Assembly: GCA_030612785.1 (NCBI GenBank)
Contig: JAUWNF010000289.1
Location: 1 to 5,280 of the forward strand
Direction of reading: 5' to 3'
Length of the DNA stretch: 5,280 nt
From: Phycisphaerales bacterium
Lineage (GTDB): Bacteria; Planctomycetota; Phycisphaerae; UBA1845
The notes under the pieces are model-generated. The model was not told where the DNA came from. It did no database searches and was given only the letters and a program-made list of their open reading frames with translations. Shown piece by piece: positions 1 through 5,280 of the stretch; positions within the stretch are counted from its first letter, which is position 1; each line of letters starts with the position of its first letter. Made by a program: the position numbers and the translations under genes.

Positions 1-462
1 ATGCGTTGGCAGCACAGACACGCGGGGGGCTGCATTAGCCCGCCGATTCTGTCATGGACCCGTTTTGAGATGGTTTCTAAGTTTTTCCCATCCTGTCGTC
101 GCTCCTGCCGGTAAGCACTGTCACGACAAACGCGGTTCTGCCGATCAATAGGCGGAGCGAGGGGTGCAGCGGCCACCGAGTCGAGCGGAAGATGAGTGGA
201 ACCTCGGGCGTCTGCCACGCCGTCGCCGCTCCCCACACCCGAAGGCGGGTAGCGACAAGTTTCGACACAATCGCCGCGGCACCGTCCATCGGATAGGTGA
301 CGAGTTCCGGCGTTCACGCGGACGCGGTTCAGGCTTCGGTGACGGCGTTCAGTAAGAATCCGCGGCGGCGCGGAAAGGAATAGTGCGGGATTTGGTCGAC
401 TTCGACGTCATGAATTCGGGGCGAGATGCTCGATGAATCGAAACTTGCATCGGCTCCCGACG

Positions 463-468
463 TACAAT
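463..468 (+). promoter_or_regulatory. Possible -10 element (TACAAT) for the protease gene
   Basis: TACAAT differs from the sigma-70 -10 consensus TATAAT at one base and lies about 110 bases before the protease start. No good -35 sits at 17-base spacing: the bases around 440-445 are a poor match, and a TTGCAT at 445-450 is only 12 bases away. Planctomycete promoters are poorly defined, so this is a weak candidate based only on the hexamer. Confidence 0.2.
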
Positions 469-563
469 CAAGGGATTGGTTTCTAGCGGACACCGCCGGT
501 GGTGTGCCGGGGCGGAATGCCGACAGGCTACCGGGGCGGGCCGTCGTTTCCAGGAGACAAGAC

Positions 564-570
564 AAAGGAG
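564..570 (+). promoter_or_regulatory. Ribosome binding site of the metalloprotease gene
   Basis: AAAGGAG lies 9 bases before the ATG at 580. It decides the start: the same frame is open further upstream with an ATG... no, a GTG-type/ATG option near 499, but that option lacks a Shine-Dalgarno sequence and would put 27 hydrophilic residues in front of the signal peptide. A second in-frame ATG at 586 is two codons downstream and would still leave the signal peptide intact. Confidence 0.8.
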
Positions 571-579
571 AGTTCAATC

Positions 580-3500
580 ATGCTCATGCGAACGCTGTTG
601 CTGTGCCTCGTGATTCAAGGCTACGGTGTCTGTGCCCATGGAGATGAGGTCGCTGCGGACCCCGCGGCGCTGGACCTCACTCAGATCGTGGCCAAGCTGT
701 CCGGCGACTCACCGCCGGACGCGGAGAAGCCGGAGAAGGAGTACCCCGACTTCAAGGAAGTCACCAAGGACATGGAGGCCCACAAGGGCCTGTTCACCCT
801 GTGGTACTACCCCAAGGGGACCAAGGACAAAGACGCCGAGAAGTTGCTTTGCCAGATTCCCGCCGACTTCCTCGGGCAGAAGTTCATGCTGTCCACCAGC
901 TTCTCCGGCGGGGGTTTTTTCACCGGGTTTCCGCTGGAGGAACGCGTGGTCCAGTGGGAAGAACTCGGGCATCAGCTTCTGCTAATCGAGCCGGAAACGC
1001 GGTTCGTCACCGACGGCAACTCTACGGTCAATGACGTCGTTCGCCGTACGCACCCCGACCGCTTCCGCACGGCCGTGCCTATCGTCACCAAGTCGCCCGG
1101 GGGCGATCGGGTGATCGACCTGGGGCCCTTGCTCAAGAGCGATTTCGCGGACATCGCCTGGATGTCCTTCGGGAGAGGCGGAGGGATCAATGCGGCACTG
1201 AGCAAATGGATACGCAAGCCCATGCCGGGCAAACCCGACGTGCTGCTGCCCGCCAAGACGTTCACCGGCAACGTGGAGATCGGGGTGGAGTTGGCGGTCA
1301 GCCGGCAGTATCCGCCCGGTTCATACGGCAAGAAGCTGGTCCACTACAGCTTCTGGCGCCTGAAGAAGAGCGACTACACCCCGCGTATCGCCGACGACCG
1401 CGTGGGATACTTCCTGACCACCAACCGGGATTGGTCCAAGCCCACCGATTCGCGGGACATCTTCAATCGCTATGTCGACCGCTGGCATCTGGTGAAACGC
1501 GATCCCAGCCTCAAGTTGTGCGAGCCGAAAGAGCCGATCATCTTCTACATCGAGAAAACCGTGCCGGTGCGGTTCCGACGTGCGGTGCGCGACGGCATCC
1601 TCGAGTGGAACAAAGCCTTCGAGAAGATCGGATTCCTGAACGCCGTGGAGGTCCGTCAGCAGACCGCTGACAACGAGTGGAAGGACCTGGACCCCGAGGA
1701 CATGCGTTACAGCTTCTTCCGGTGGATCGTCGCCGGAGCCGGCTTCGCCATGGGACCGCACCGCGGCAATCCTTTCACCGGACAAATCTACGACGCGGAC
1801 ATCATCTTCGACGACGCTATGGTACGGTACTTCGAGCAGGAGACCCGGCAGATGCTGCCCTCCACCGCCATGGCCATGAAGATGAAGGACCCCGCCTTGC
1901 AGGCTTTCCTGGAGAAGTTCCCGCAGTGGAAACGGCCCACGCACGAGTGGGAGACGTTCATCTTCGGCGAGGACGGTGAAGCCGAGATCCGTGAGGCCAT
2001 GCGCAAACGCATGCGCGAGCGCGGGCAGCACTGTTGTGATTACGCCGAGGGCATGAGGCATCAGATGGCGGTCGCCGGTGCGGCGCTCGCCGGACAGCCC
2101 AAGGAAGTCATCGACCGGTTCCTTTACGATGTCATTAAGGAAGTCGTAACGCACGAGGTCGGGCACACGCTTGGCCTGCGGCACAACTTCAAGGCCAGCA
2201 CGATCTACTCGCTCGAAGAGATCAGGCGGCGGCGTACCACCGGCGAGGCGACCTGCGGCTCGGTGATGGATTACAACCCCGCACTATTCTTTGCCGGCAA
2301 GGACGCCGTCGAAGGACATTTCATCACGCCGACCATCGGCCCCTACGACTATTGGGCCATCGAATACGGTTACCGTCCGTTTGACGGAACCTACGAAGGC
2401 AAGAAAAAGAAGGACGCAGGCGAGAAGGAGGAGAAGACGAAGGAGGCACCAGCCAAGGCCGCTGAGCCGGAGGTACCGGCCGAGATCAAAGCCATGCTGG
2501 ACAACATTCCCAAGGAGTTCCGCGATCAGCTAACCCCCGACAAAATAACGCAGCTCAAGGAGATGTTCGAATCGGGCGCGGCGGTGGAGATGGCGGGTGG
2601 CGAAGTCCCAACGCCCCCGAAGGATTCCGGCCTCCCCTTCAAGGCTCCGCCGAGCGGGGAAGAAGCCATGCTGCGCGAGATCGCCGGCCGGAGCACCGAG
2701 CCGGAATTGGCCTACGGCTCCGACGAGGATGCTACTTGGCTCTCTCCCGATCCGCGCGTCGTCCGCTTCGACATGGGGTCCGACCCCGTGGAATGGGCCC
2801 GGACGCGCATGGAACTGGTCAACAACCGCATGGACAACATCCTCGAGTGGGCGGTGAAAGACGGGGAGAGTTGGTACCACCTGCGGGGTAGCTTCAGCAG
2901 ACTGCTGTTCGAAAAGACCTTGGTGCTCGACAATGTCGGGCGGTACATCGGCGGGCAGTACTTCCACCGCAGTCATCGCGGTGACGCCGACGCGCCGGCC
3001 CCCTTCGAGCTGGTGGACCCCAAGCTCCAACGCGACGCCCTGGCGTTCATCGAGGAGCACCTGTTCAACGACGAGTTCTTCACCTTCCCGCCCGAGGTGC
3101 TTAACCACCTGGCCCCGCCGCGCTGGTGGCACGAGGGAATGCGGATCGATTTCCGAATGGACTTCCCCGTCCATCGTATCATCGGGCTCCTGCAATGGTG
3201 GAATCTCTTCGACCGGCTATATCCCAACACGCTGCGCCGCATCCACGACGCGGAGATGAAGACCACCGACAGCAACAAGTTCACCGTCGCGGAGTACCTG
3301 CAGCGGCTCCAAAAGGCCTGCTGGGCCGACATCTGCGACGTGGACCGGGCCAAGAAGGGCACCTGGACCGACGCCAAACCGTTCGTCTCCGACATCCGCC
3401 GCTCGTTGCAGCGTGAGTACCTCGGGCTCATGGAGCCGCTGGTCCGCATTCCGCCCGACTGGGTCCTCTCTCCCGATCTGCACGCGATGGTGAAGCATCT

Positions 3501-3651
3501 TTTGCAGGAACTCAGCGGGGACCTGGGCGGCGTGATCGAGACCGGCAAGCTCGACTTCGCCTCCAAAGCGCACCTGTGCATCTGCAAGTCGCGGATCGAC
3601 CGGATGCTGGCCCCCGAACTACGGGAATTCAGCTTCTTCGGCGGCGGGTGA
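580..3651 (+). CDS. Secreted zinc-dependent metalloprotease (DUF5117/DUF4953 family)
   Basis: Encodes a 1023-residue exported protein that probably hydrolyses peptide bonds in the periplasm or outside the cell; its substrate is unknown. Seen: residues 1-19 form a signal peptide (MLMR, a Leu-rich core, and a V-C-A site before H20). A GLFT segment near residue 70 fits the DUF5118-like start of this family, and a DUF5117-like region follows to about residue 300. The catalytic part has a conserved YDADIIFD-type segment near 403-411, the zinc motif HEVGHTLGLRHNF at 525-537 (ligands H525, H529 and H535; catalytic E526), and the metzincin-like Met-turn SVMDY with M563. All key residues are present. 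Residues about 606-697 are a Lys/Glu-rich insertion followed by a Pro-rich linker. After it, the family-like segment LAYGSDEDATW and the C-terminal helical region resume. The start is chosen for its ribosome binding site and signal peptide. The gene stands alone and converges on the minus-strand genes. Family assignment is strong; the biological role is unknown. Confidence 0.93.
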   Translation: MLMRTLLLCLVIQGYGVCAHGDEVAADPAALDLTQIVAKLSGDSPPDAEKPEKEYPDFKEVTKDMEAHKGLFTLWYYPKGTKDKDAEKLLCQIPADFLGQKFMLSTSFSGGGFFTGFPLEERVVQWEELGHQLLLIEPETRFVTDGNSTVNDVVRRTHPDRFRTAVPIVTKSPGGDRVIDLGPLLKSDFADIAWMSFGRGGGINAALSKWIRKPMPGKPDVLLPAKTFTGNVEIGVELAVSRQYPPGSYGKKLVHYSFWRLKKSDYTPRIADDRVGYFLTTNRDWSKPTDSRDIFNRYVDRWHLVKRDPSLKLCEPKEPIIFYIEKTVPVRFRRAVRDGILEWNKAFEKIGFLNAVEVRQQTADNEWKDLDPEDMRYSFFRWIVAGAGFAMGPHRGNPFTGQIYDADIIFDDAMVRYFEQETRQMLPSTAMAMKMKDPALQAFLEKFPQWKRPTHEWETFIFGEDGEAEIREAMRKRMRERGQHCCDYAEGMRHQMAVAGAALAGQPKEVIDRFLYDVIKEVVTHEVGHTLGLRHNFKASTIYSLEEIRRRRTTGEATCGSVMDYNPALFFAGKDAVEGHFITPTIGPYDYWAIEYGYRPFDGTYEGKKKKDAGEKEEKTKEAPAKAAEPEVPAEIKAMLDNIPKEFRDQLTPDKITQLKEMFESGAAVEMAGGEVPTPPKDSGLPFKAPPSGEEAMLREIAGRSTEPELAYGSDEDATWLSPDPRVVRFDMGSDPVEWARTRMELVNNRMDNILEWAVKDGESWYHLRGSFSRLLFEKTLVLDNVGRYIGGQYFHRSHRGDADAPAPFELVDPKLQRDALAFIEEHLFNDEFFTFPPEVLNHLAPPRWWHEGMRIDFRMDFPVHRIIGLLQWWNLFDRLYPNTLRRIHDAEMKTTDSNKFTVAEYLQRLQKACWADICDVDRAKKGTWTDAKPFVSDIRRSLQREYLGLMEPLVRIPPDWVLSPDLHAMVKHLLQELSGDLGGVIETGKLDFASKAHLCICKSRIDRMLAPELREFSFFGGG

Positions 3652-3664
3652 GGCTAGGATGATC

Positions 3665-3682
3665 GTCCGCCGGTCGGCGGAC
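3665..3682 (+). terminator. Short GC-rich hairpin after the protease gene
   Basis: GTCCGCC, a 4-base loop GGTC and GGCGGAC make a perfect 7-bp stem beginning 14 bases after the protease stop codon. No run of T follows, so it is not a classic Rho-independent terminator. It may act as a weak terminator or protect the 3' end of the mRNA. The call rests on stem quality and position only. Confidence 0.35.
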
Positions 3683-3695
3683 TCTACCAGCTTCA

Positions 3696-3746
3696 CACGG
3701 ACTCTGGATTGTTCCTCCTTTCGGTCGGATCGATCCAGAGTCCGTG
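3696..3746. repeat. 14-bp perfect inverted repeat between convergent genes
   Basis: The arms CACGGACTCTGGAT (3696-3709) and its exact reverse complement (3733-3746) flank a 23-base spacer. The repeat sits between the protease stop (3651) and the end of the minus-strand reading frame (3775), where a bidirectional terminator would be expected. Neither side has a T-run. The spacer read on the minus strand contains AAAGGAGGA, a Shine-Dalgarno-like sequence, but no start codon that opens a frame follows it. Alternatives are a small mobile-repeat remnant or a protein binding site. Confidence 0.5.
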
Positions 3747-3774
3747 CCACCCAGAATCGAATACCGCGCCGCTC

Positions 3775-3939
3775 CTATTGGTCGAGATCCATGGTCCAGA
3801 CGTTGTCCTGCCCCGTTCCGGACCAATAGGTGTTGTCGCCGTCGAAGCCGATGACGCCGTCGGGTTGCACCTGGTAGCCGAGCTCCTTGACGGTTTGCGA
3901 ATCGGCGTGGGCATGTGGTCTCCTACCCGCGCCGAAAGA
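3775..3939 (-). pseudogene. Orphan coding-like stretch, possible frameshifted small gene or gene remnant
   Basis: In the frame directly after the transporter's TGA stop, 54 sense codons run to a TAG at 3775-3777. From about 3908 downwards the codons have strong third-position G/C bias, and the translation looks protein-like, including GYQVQPDGVIGFDGDNTYW and ending in NVWTMDLDQ. The competing frames here are Ser/Thr/Arg-rich and look like shadows. The frame has no ATG, GTG or TTG start near its beginning; the first in-frame GTG falls in the middle. An ATG at 3914-3912 with GGAG five bases before it is in another frame, and a single extra C in the CCC run just after it would join it to this frame as a 46-residue protein beginning MPHADSQ. 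I do not recognise the product. It may be a frameshifted small gene, a sequencing error, the 3' remnant of a longer gene, or a readthrough extension of the transporter. Confidence 0.45.
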
Positions 3940-4656
3940 TCAGAATCCCAGCTTGATGGCGGCGCCACAGGCGGTAACCACCAGTCCGGCCGCCACGTGG
4001 CCGAAGCGCTCCAGACGCAAAAACGATGCTTTGCTCAGGCCGAGGTACGCGATGACCACGATACTCGTCATGGTGCCCAGCGTGGCAATGCCGAACACCA
4101 ACACCACCAGACCGACACCCCAGAAGCTCAACTTGGCCGCCGGATACATCAGCAGGGGAATCAGCGGTTCGCAGGGACCGAAGACGAAAATGGTGAACAG
4201 AATCCACGGCGTCATCGCGCCCGCCCGCGCCTCGTCGGCGTGTACGTGGGTGTGTTCGTCAACGTGACCGTGGCTGTGCGCATGGACGATGCCGCTTTCG
4301 TGAGCGTGCAAATGGGTGTGCGGACGGTTGCGAACGGCCCGGTGAATGCCCCAAACCGTATACGCCAGCCCAAACCCCAACAGAAGCCAGCCGGCGAGCC
4401 CGCCGCGCACGCCCTCAAACCATTCCAACCCGGCCAGCGCCGTGCCCAGCGCGATCCCCAGAATCCCCAGAACGACCGAACTGCCTACGTGCCCCACTCC
4501 GCAGGCCAGGGTTATCACCACCGTCTTGGGCAGCGACCAACGCCCGATGCGCGACATGGCCACAAACGGCAGGTAGTGGTCCGGTCCGGTGAGCGTGTGA
4601 ACGAGGCCGAGCGAAGCCGCCGTGCCGACCAGGACCGCTAGTGTCGTCTCGTCCAA
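3940..4656 (-). CDS. UreH/NicO-like membrane metal transporter with His-rich loop
   Basis: Encodes a 238-residue polytopic inner-membrane protein that probably moves nickel, cobalt or a related divalent metal. Seen: about six hydrophobic segments (roughly residues 5-24, 45-70, 82-104, 147-170, 176-207 and 217-235). The first ends in HTLTGPDHYLPF (20-31), the H-x5-D-H form typical of the UreH-like branch of nickel/cobalt transporters. GHVGSS follows in the second segment, and FGPCEPLIPLLMYPA (159-173) is the second family motif. A hydrophilic loop at about 111-140 holds 11 histidines in alternating H-x-H patterns, as in metal-binding loops of RcnA/NicO-type proteins. The start is the TTG at 4656-4654, six bases behind AAGGAGG; an upstream in-frame ATG at 4749 lies inside an inverted repeat and would add 31 non-membrane residues. 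No urease, hydrogenase or metal regulator is adjacent, so the metal and the direction of transport cannot be fixed. Family-level confidence is good; substrate is inferred. Confidence 0.85.
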   Translation of the reverse strand: MDETTLAVLVGTAASLGLVHTLTGPDHYLPFVAMSRIGRWSLPKTVVITLACGVGHVGSSVVLGILGIALGTALAGLEWFEGVRGGLAGWLLLGFGLAYTVWGIHRAVRNRPHTHLHAHESGIVHAHSHGHVDEHTHVHADEARAGAMTPWILFTIFVFGPCEPLIPLLMYPAAKLSFWGVGLVVLVFGIATLGTMTSIVVIAYLGLSKASFLRLERFGHVAAGLVVTACGAAIKLGF

Positions 4657-4662
4657 GACTAA

Positions 4663-4669
4663 CCTCCTT
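4663..4669 (-). promoter_or_regulatory. Ribosome binding site of the transporter gene
   Basis: On the minus strand the sequence reads TAAGGAGGTT, a near-complete anti-16S match, with six bases between AAGGAGG and the TTG codon at 4656-4654. It is the strongest Shine-Dalgarno sequence in the window and is the reason for choosing TTG over the upstream ATG. The first hydrophobic segment begins about four codons after this TTG, which agrees with the choice. Confidence 0.8.
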
Positions 4670-4698
4670 AGATCCCAAAACCGCTGTGGGCTCCCCCA

Positions 4699-4763
4699 TG
4701 TGGCGTCACCCCTTGTGGGTGACGAAGAACGAGGGTGCGCCGCCCACAAGGGGTGACGCTACA
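4699..4763. repeat. 23-bp nested inverted repeat in the intergenic gap
   Basis: The arms 4699-4721 and 4741-4763 pair over 23 bp with two G-T wobbles and contain a 17-bp perfect core (GCGTCACCCCTTGTGGG at 4703-4719 with its reverse complement at 4743-4759). The spacer is 19 bases. The left arm also folds on itself: CGTCACCC at 4704-4711 pairs with GGGTGACG at 4717-4724 around a 5-base loop, so two exclusive structures are possible. It lies 25 bases after the dockerin-like gene's stop and about 43 bases before the transporter's start. It lacks a T-run. It could be a palindromic dispersed repeat (REP/MITE-like), an mRNA-stabilising or terminating hairpin, or an operator. Confidence 0.75.
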
Positions 4764-4787
4764 GACTGAAGAGATGGGCCACCTACC

Positions 4788-5280
4788 CTACTCGGTAAAC
4801 GCCTTCTGAAACCCTGAGAAGTCTTCCAGATCAACGTCGTCGTCCGCGTCGAAGTCGAACGCCGCCAGGCACGTGTCCAGGCATTGCGGTTCCAGGGGGC
4901 TGGCGGGACTATCCGGCCCACCCAGGCATTCCACAAAGCTCGCGAAATCGATCAGGTTCACGTCCCCGTCCCGGTTGAAATCACCCCCGCTCAGATCCTC
5001 ACATTCGTCCGGGATGCTGTTCAAGTTGCAGTCCACACTCGTGCCGCTATGGAGATCACATGCATCCGGCACGCTATTCAGATTGCAATCGGGCAACCCG
5101 CCGTACAAAGTGTCGAACTCCTGTTGATCGATCTCGTCGATGATGCCGTTGAGGTCGTGATCCGCAGCAATCACATAGGACGGATCGCCCAAAGTGGGCT
5201 CCTCACTGCTGAGCACCTCCATTTGTTGCGCATCGTTGGGACAGACGACTCCGTCTCCGTCTAGGTCACCGAAGACGCCT
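4788..5280 (-). CDS. Dockerin/EF-hand repeat protein, C-terminal part (runs off the window)
   Basis: The frame is open to the right edge, so only the last 163 or so residues are seen; the N-terminus, any signal peptide and any catalytic domain lie outside. Read from the edge, the segment has an EF-hand-like loop DLDGDGVVCPND, a second one at DHDLNGIIDEIDQQEF, two tandem 16-residue repeats DCNLNSVPDACDLHSG and DCNLNSIPDECEDLSG (5090-5043 and 5033-4986), then a dockerin type I-like pair: DFNRDGDVNLIDFASF and FDFDADDDVDLEDFSGF. The Asp/Asn spacing fits calcium binding. Paired cysteines recur in the DCN repeats and in the stretch between the last two loops, which suits an extracellular protein. 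Such tails are frequent at the C-termini of large planctomycete secreted proteins; their partner is generally unknown, and a cellulosome role should not be assumed. An internal ATG at 5222 exists but the coding signature continues upstream, so it is not the start. The stop is TAG at 4788-4790. Confidence 0.85.
   Translation of the reverse strand, partial: GVFGDLDGDGVVCPNDAQQMEVLSSEEPTLGDPSYVIAADHDLNGIIDEIDQQEFDTLYGGLPDCNLNSVPDACDLHSGTSVDCNLNSIPDECEDLSGGDFNRDGDVNLIDFASFVECLGGPDSPASPLEPQCLDTCLAAFDFDADDDVDLEDFSGFQKAFTE

Larger units (their letters stand above)
1..579. other. Upstream non-coding region, no gene recognised
   Basis: I find no convincing gene in this stretch. The open frames on both strands are short, Arg/Ser/Pro-rich and lack the strong third-position G/C bias of the genes to the right. 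None has a good ribosome binding site, and none resembles a family I know. The last ~110 bases probably form the 5' leader of the metalloprotease gene. The region could also contain the decayed end of an upstream gene or an unrecognised small RNA, but nothing visible supports either. Confidence 0.55.

Noticed and set aside
27..41. Small hairpin GGGCT-GCATT-AGCCC with a T-rich run further downstream
   Set aside because: The stem is only 5 bp and the T-run starts about 45 bases later, too far for a Rho-independent terminator.
77..289. 70-codon open frame on the minus strand in the upstream region
   Set aside because: It has no Shine-Dalgarno, no family resemblance and no clear codon bias.
445..468. 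Complete sigma-70 promoter from TTGCAT and TACAAT
   Set aside because: The spacing between the two hexamers is 12 bases rather than about 17, so only the -10-like hexamer was kept, at low confidence.
329..577. 82-codon open frame on the minus strand in the protease leader
   Set aside because: Its start overlaps the protease ribosome binding site and its composition is Ser/Arg/Pro-rich without motifs; most likely chance.
499..579. Longer version of the metalloprotease starting at the ATG-type codon at 499
   Set aside because: It lacks a ribosome binding site and would place 27 hydrophilic residues before the signal peptide, whereas the ATG at 580 has AAAGGAG nine bases upstream and starts directly with the signal peptide.
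1321..2184. 287-codon open frame on the minus strand
   Set aside because: It lies wholly inside the metalloprotease gene, antisense to its catalytic region, and its length is explained by the G/C-rich third positions of the real gene.
2530..3195. 221-codon open frame on the minus strand
   Set aside because: It is antisense to the metalloprotease C-terminal region and has no recognisable motif or ribosome binding site.
3940..3942. Selenocysteine insertion at the transporter's TGA leading into the downstream frame
   Set aside because: No convincing selenocysteine hairpin follows the TGA and the family does not use selenocysteine at its C-terminus as far as I know; readthrough is kept only as a minor alternative.
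3709..4641. 310-codon open frame on the plus strand
   Set aside because: It is antisense to the transporter gene, is Gln/Arg/His/Pro-rich without family motifs, and is a shadow of the real minus-strand frame.

Overview
The window looks like a piece of a GC-rich planctomycete-type genome (Planctomycetota, possibly Phycisphaerae-like, perhaps from a metagenome). The main clues are the partial gene at the right edge, which carries Asp-rich dockerin/EF-hand repeats alternating with DCNxNxxPDxC repeats, a style common in planctomycete secreted proteins, and a large exported metalloprotease of the DUF5117/DUF4953 type with strong G/C preference at third codon positions. The assignment is an inference from protein style; no rRNA or other marker gene is present.

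Layout. Positions 1-579 hold no convincing gene and act as the leader of the next gene. Positions 580-3651 (+) encode a signal-peptide-bearing zinc metalloprotease of 1023 residues with a complete HExxHxxGxxH motif and a Met-turn. Positions 3652-3774 are a convergent gap with two hairpin-forming inverted repeats. Positions 3775-3939 (-) contain a short stretch with a clear coding signature but no usable start in its frame; this is the least explained part of the window. Positions 3940-4656 (-) encode a polytopic membrane protein of the UreH/NicO-like metal transporter group with a histidine-rich loop, starting at TTG behind a near-perfect Shine-Dalgarno. Positions 4657-4787 are an intergenic gap dominated by a 23-bp, nested inverted repeat. 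Positions 4788-5280 (-) are the C-terminal end of a secreted dockerin-like protein that runs off the right edge.

The protease is transcribed towards the other genes, which all lie on the minus strand. No shared pathway is evident. The protease and the dockerin-like protein both act outside the cytoplasm, whereas the transporter is probably involved in nickel/cobalt or related divalent metal handling. I see no new multi-gene system here. The items most worth checking are the orphan coding stretch at 3775-3939, the nested inverted repeat at 4699-4763, and the charged insertion inside the protease.
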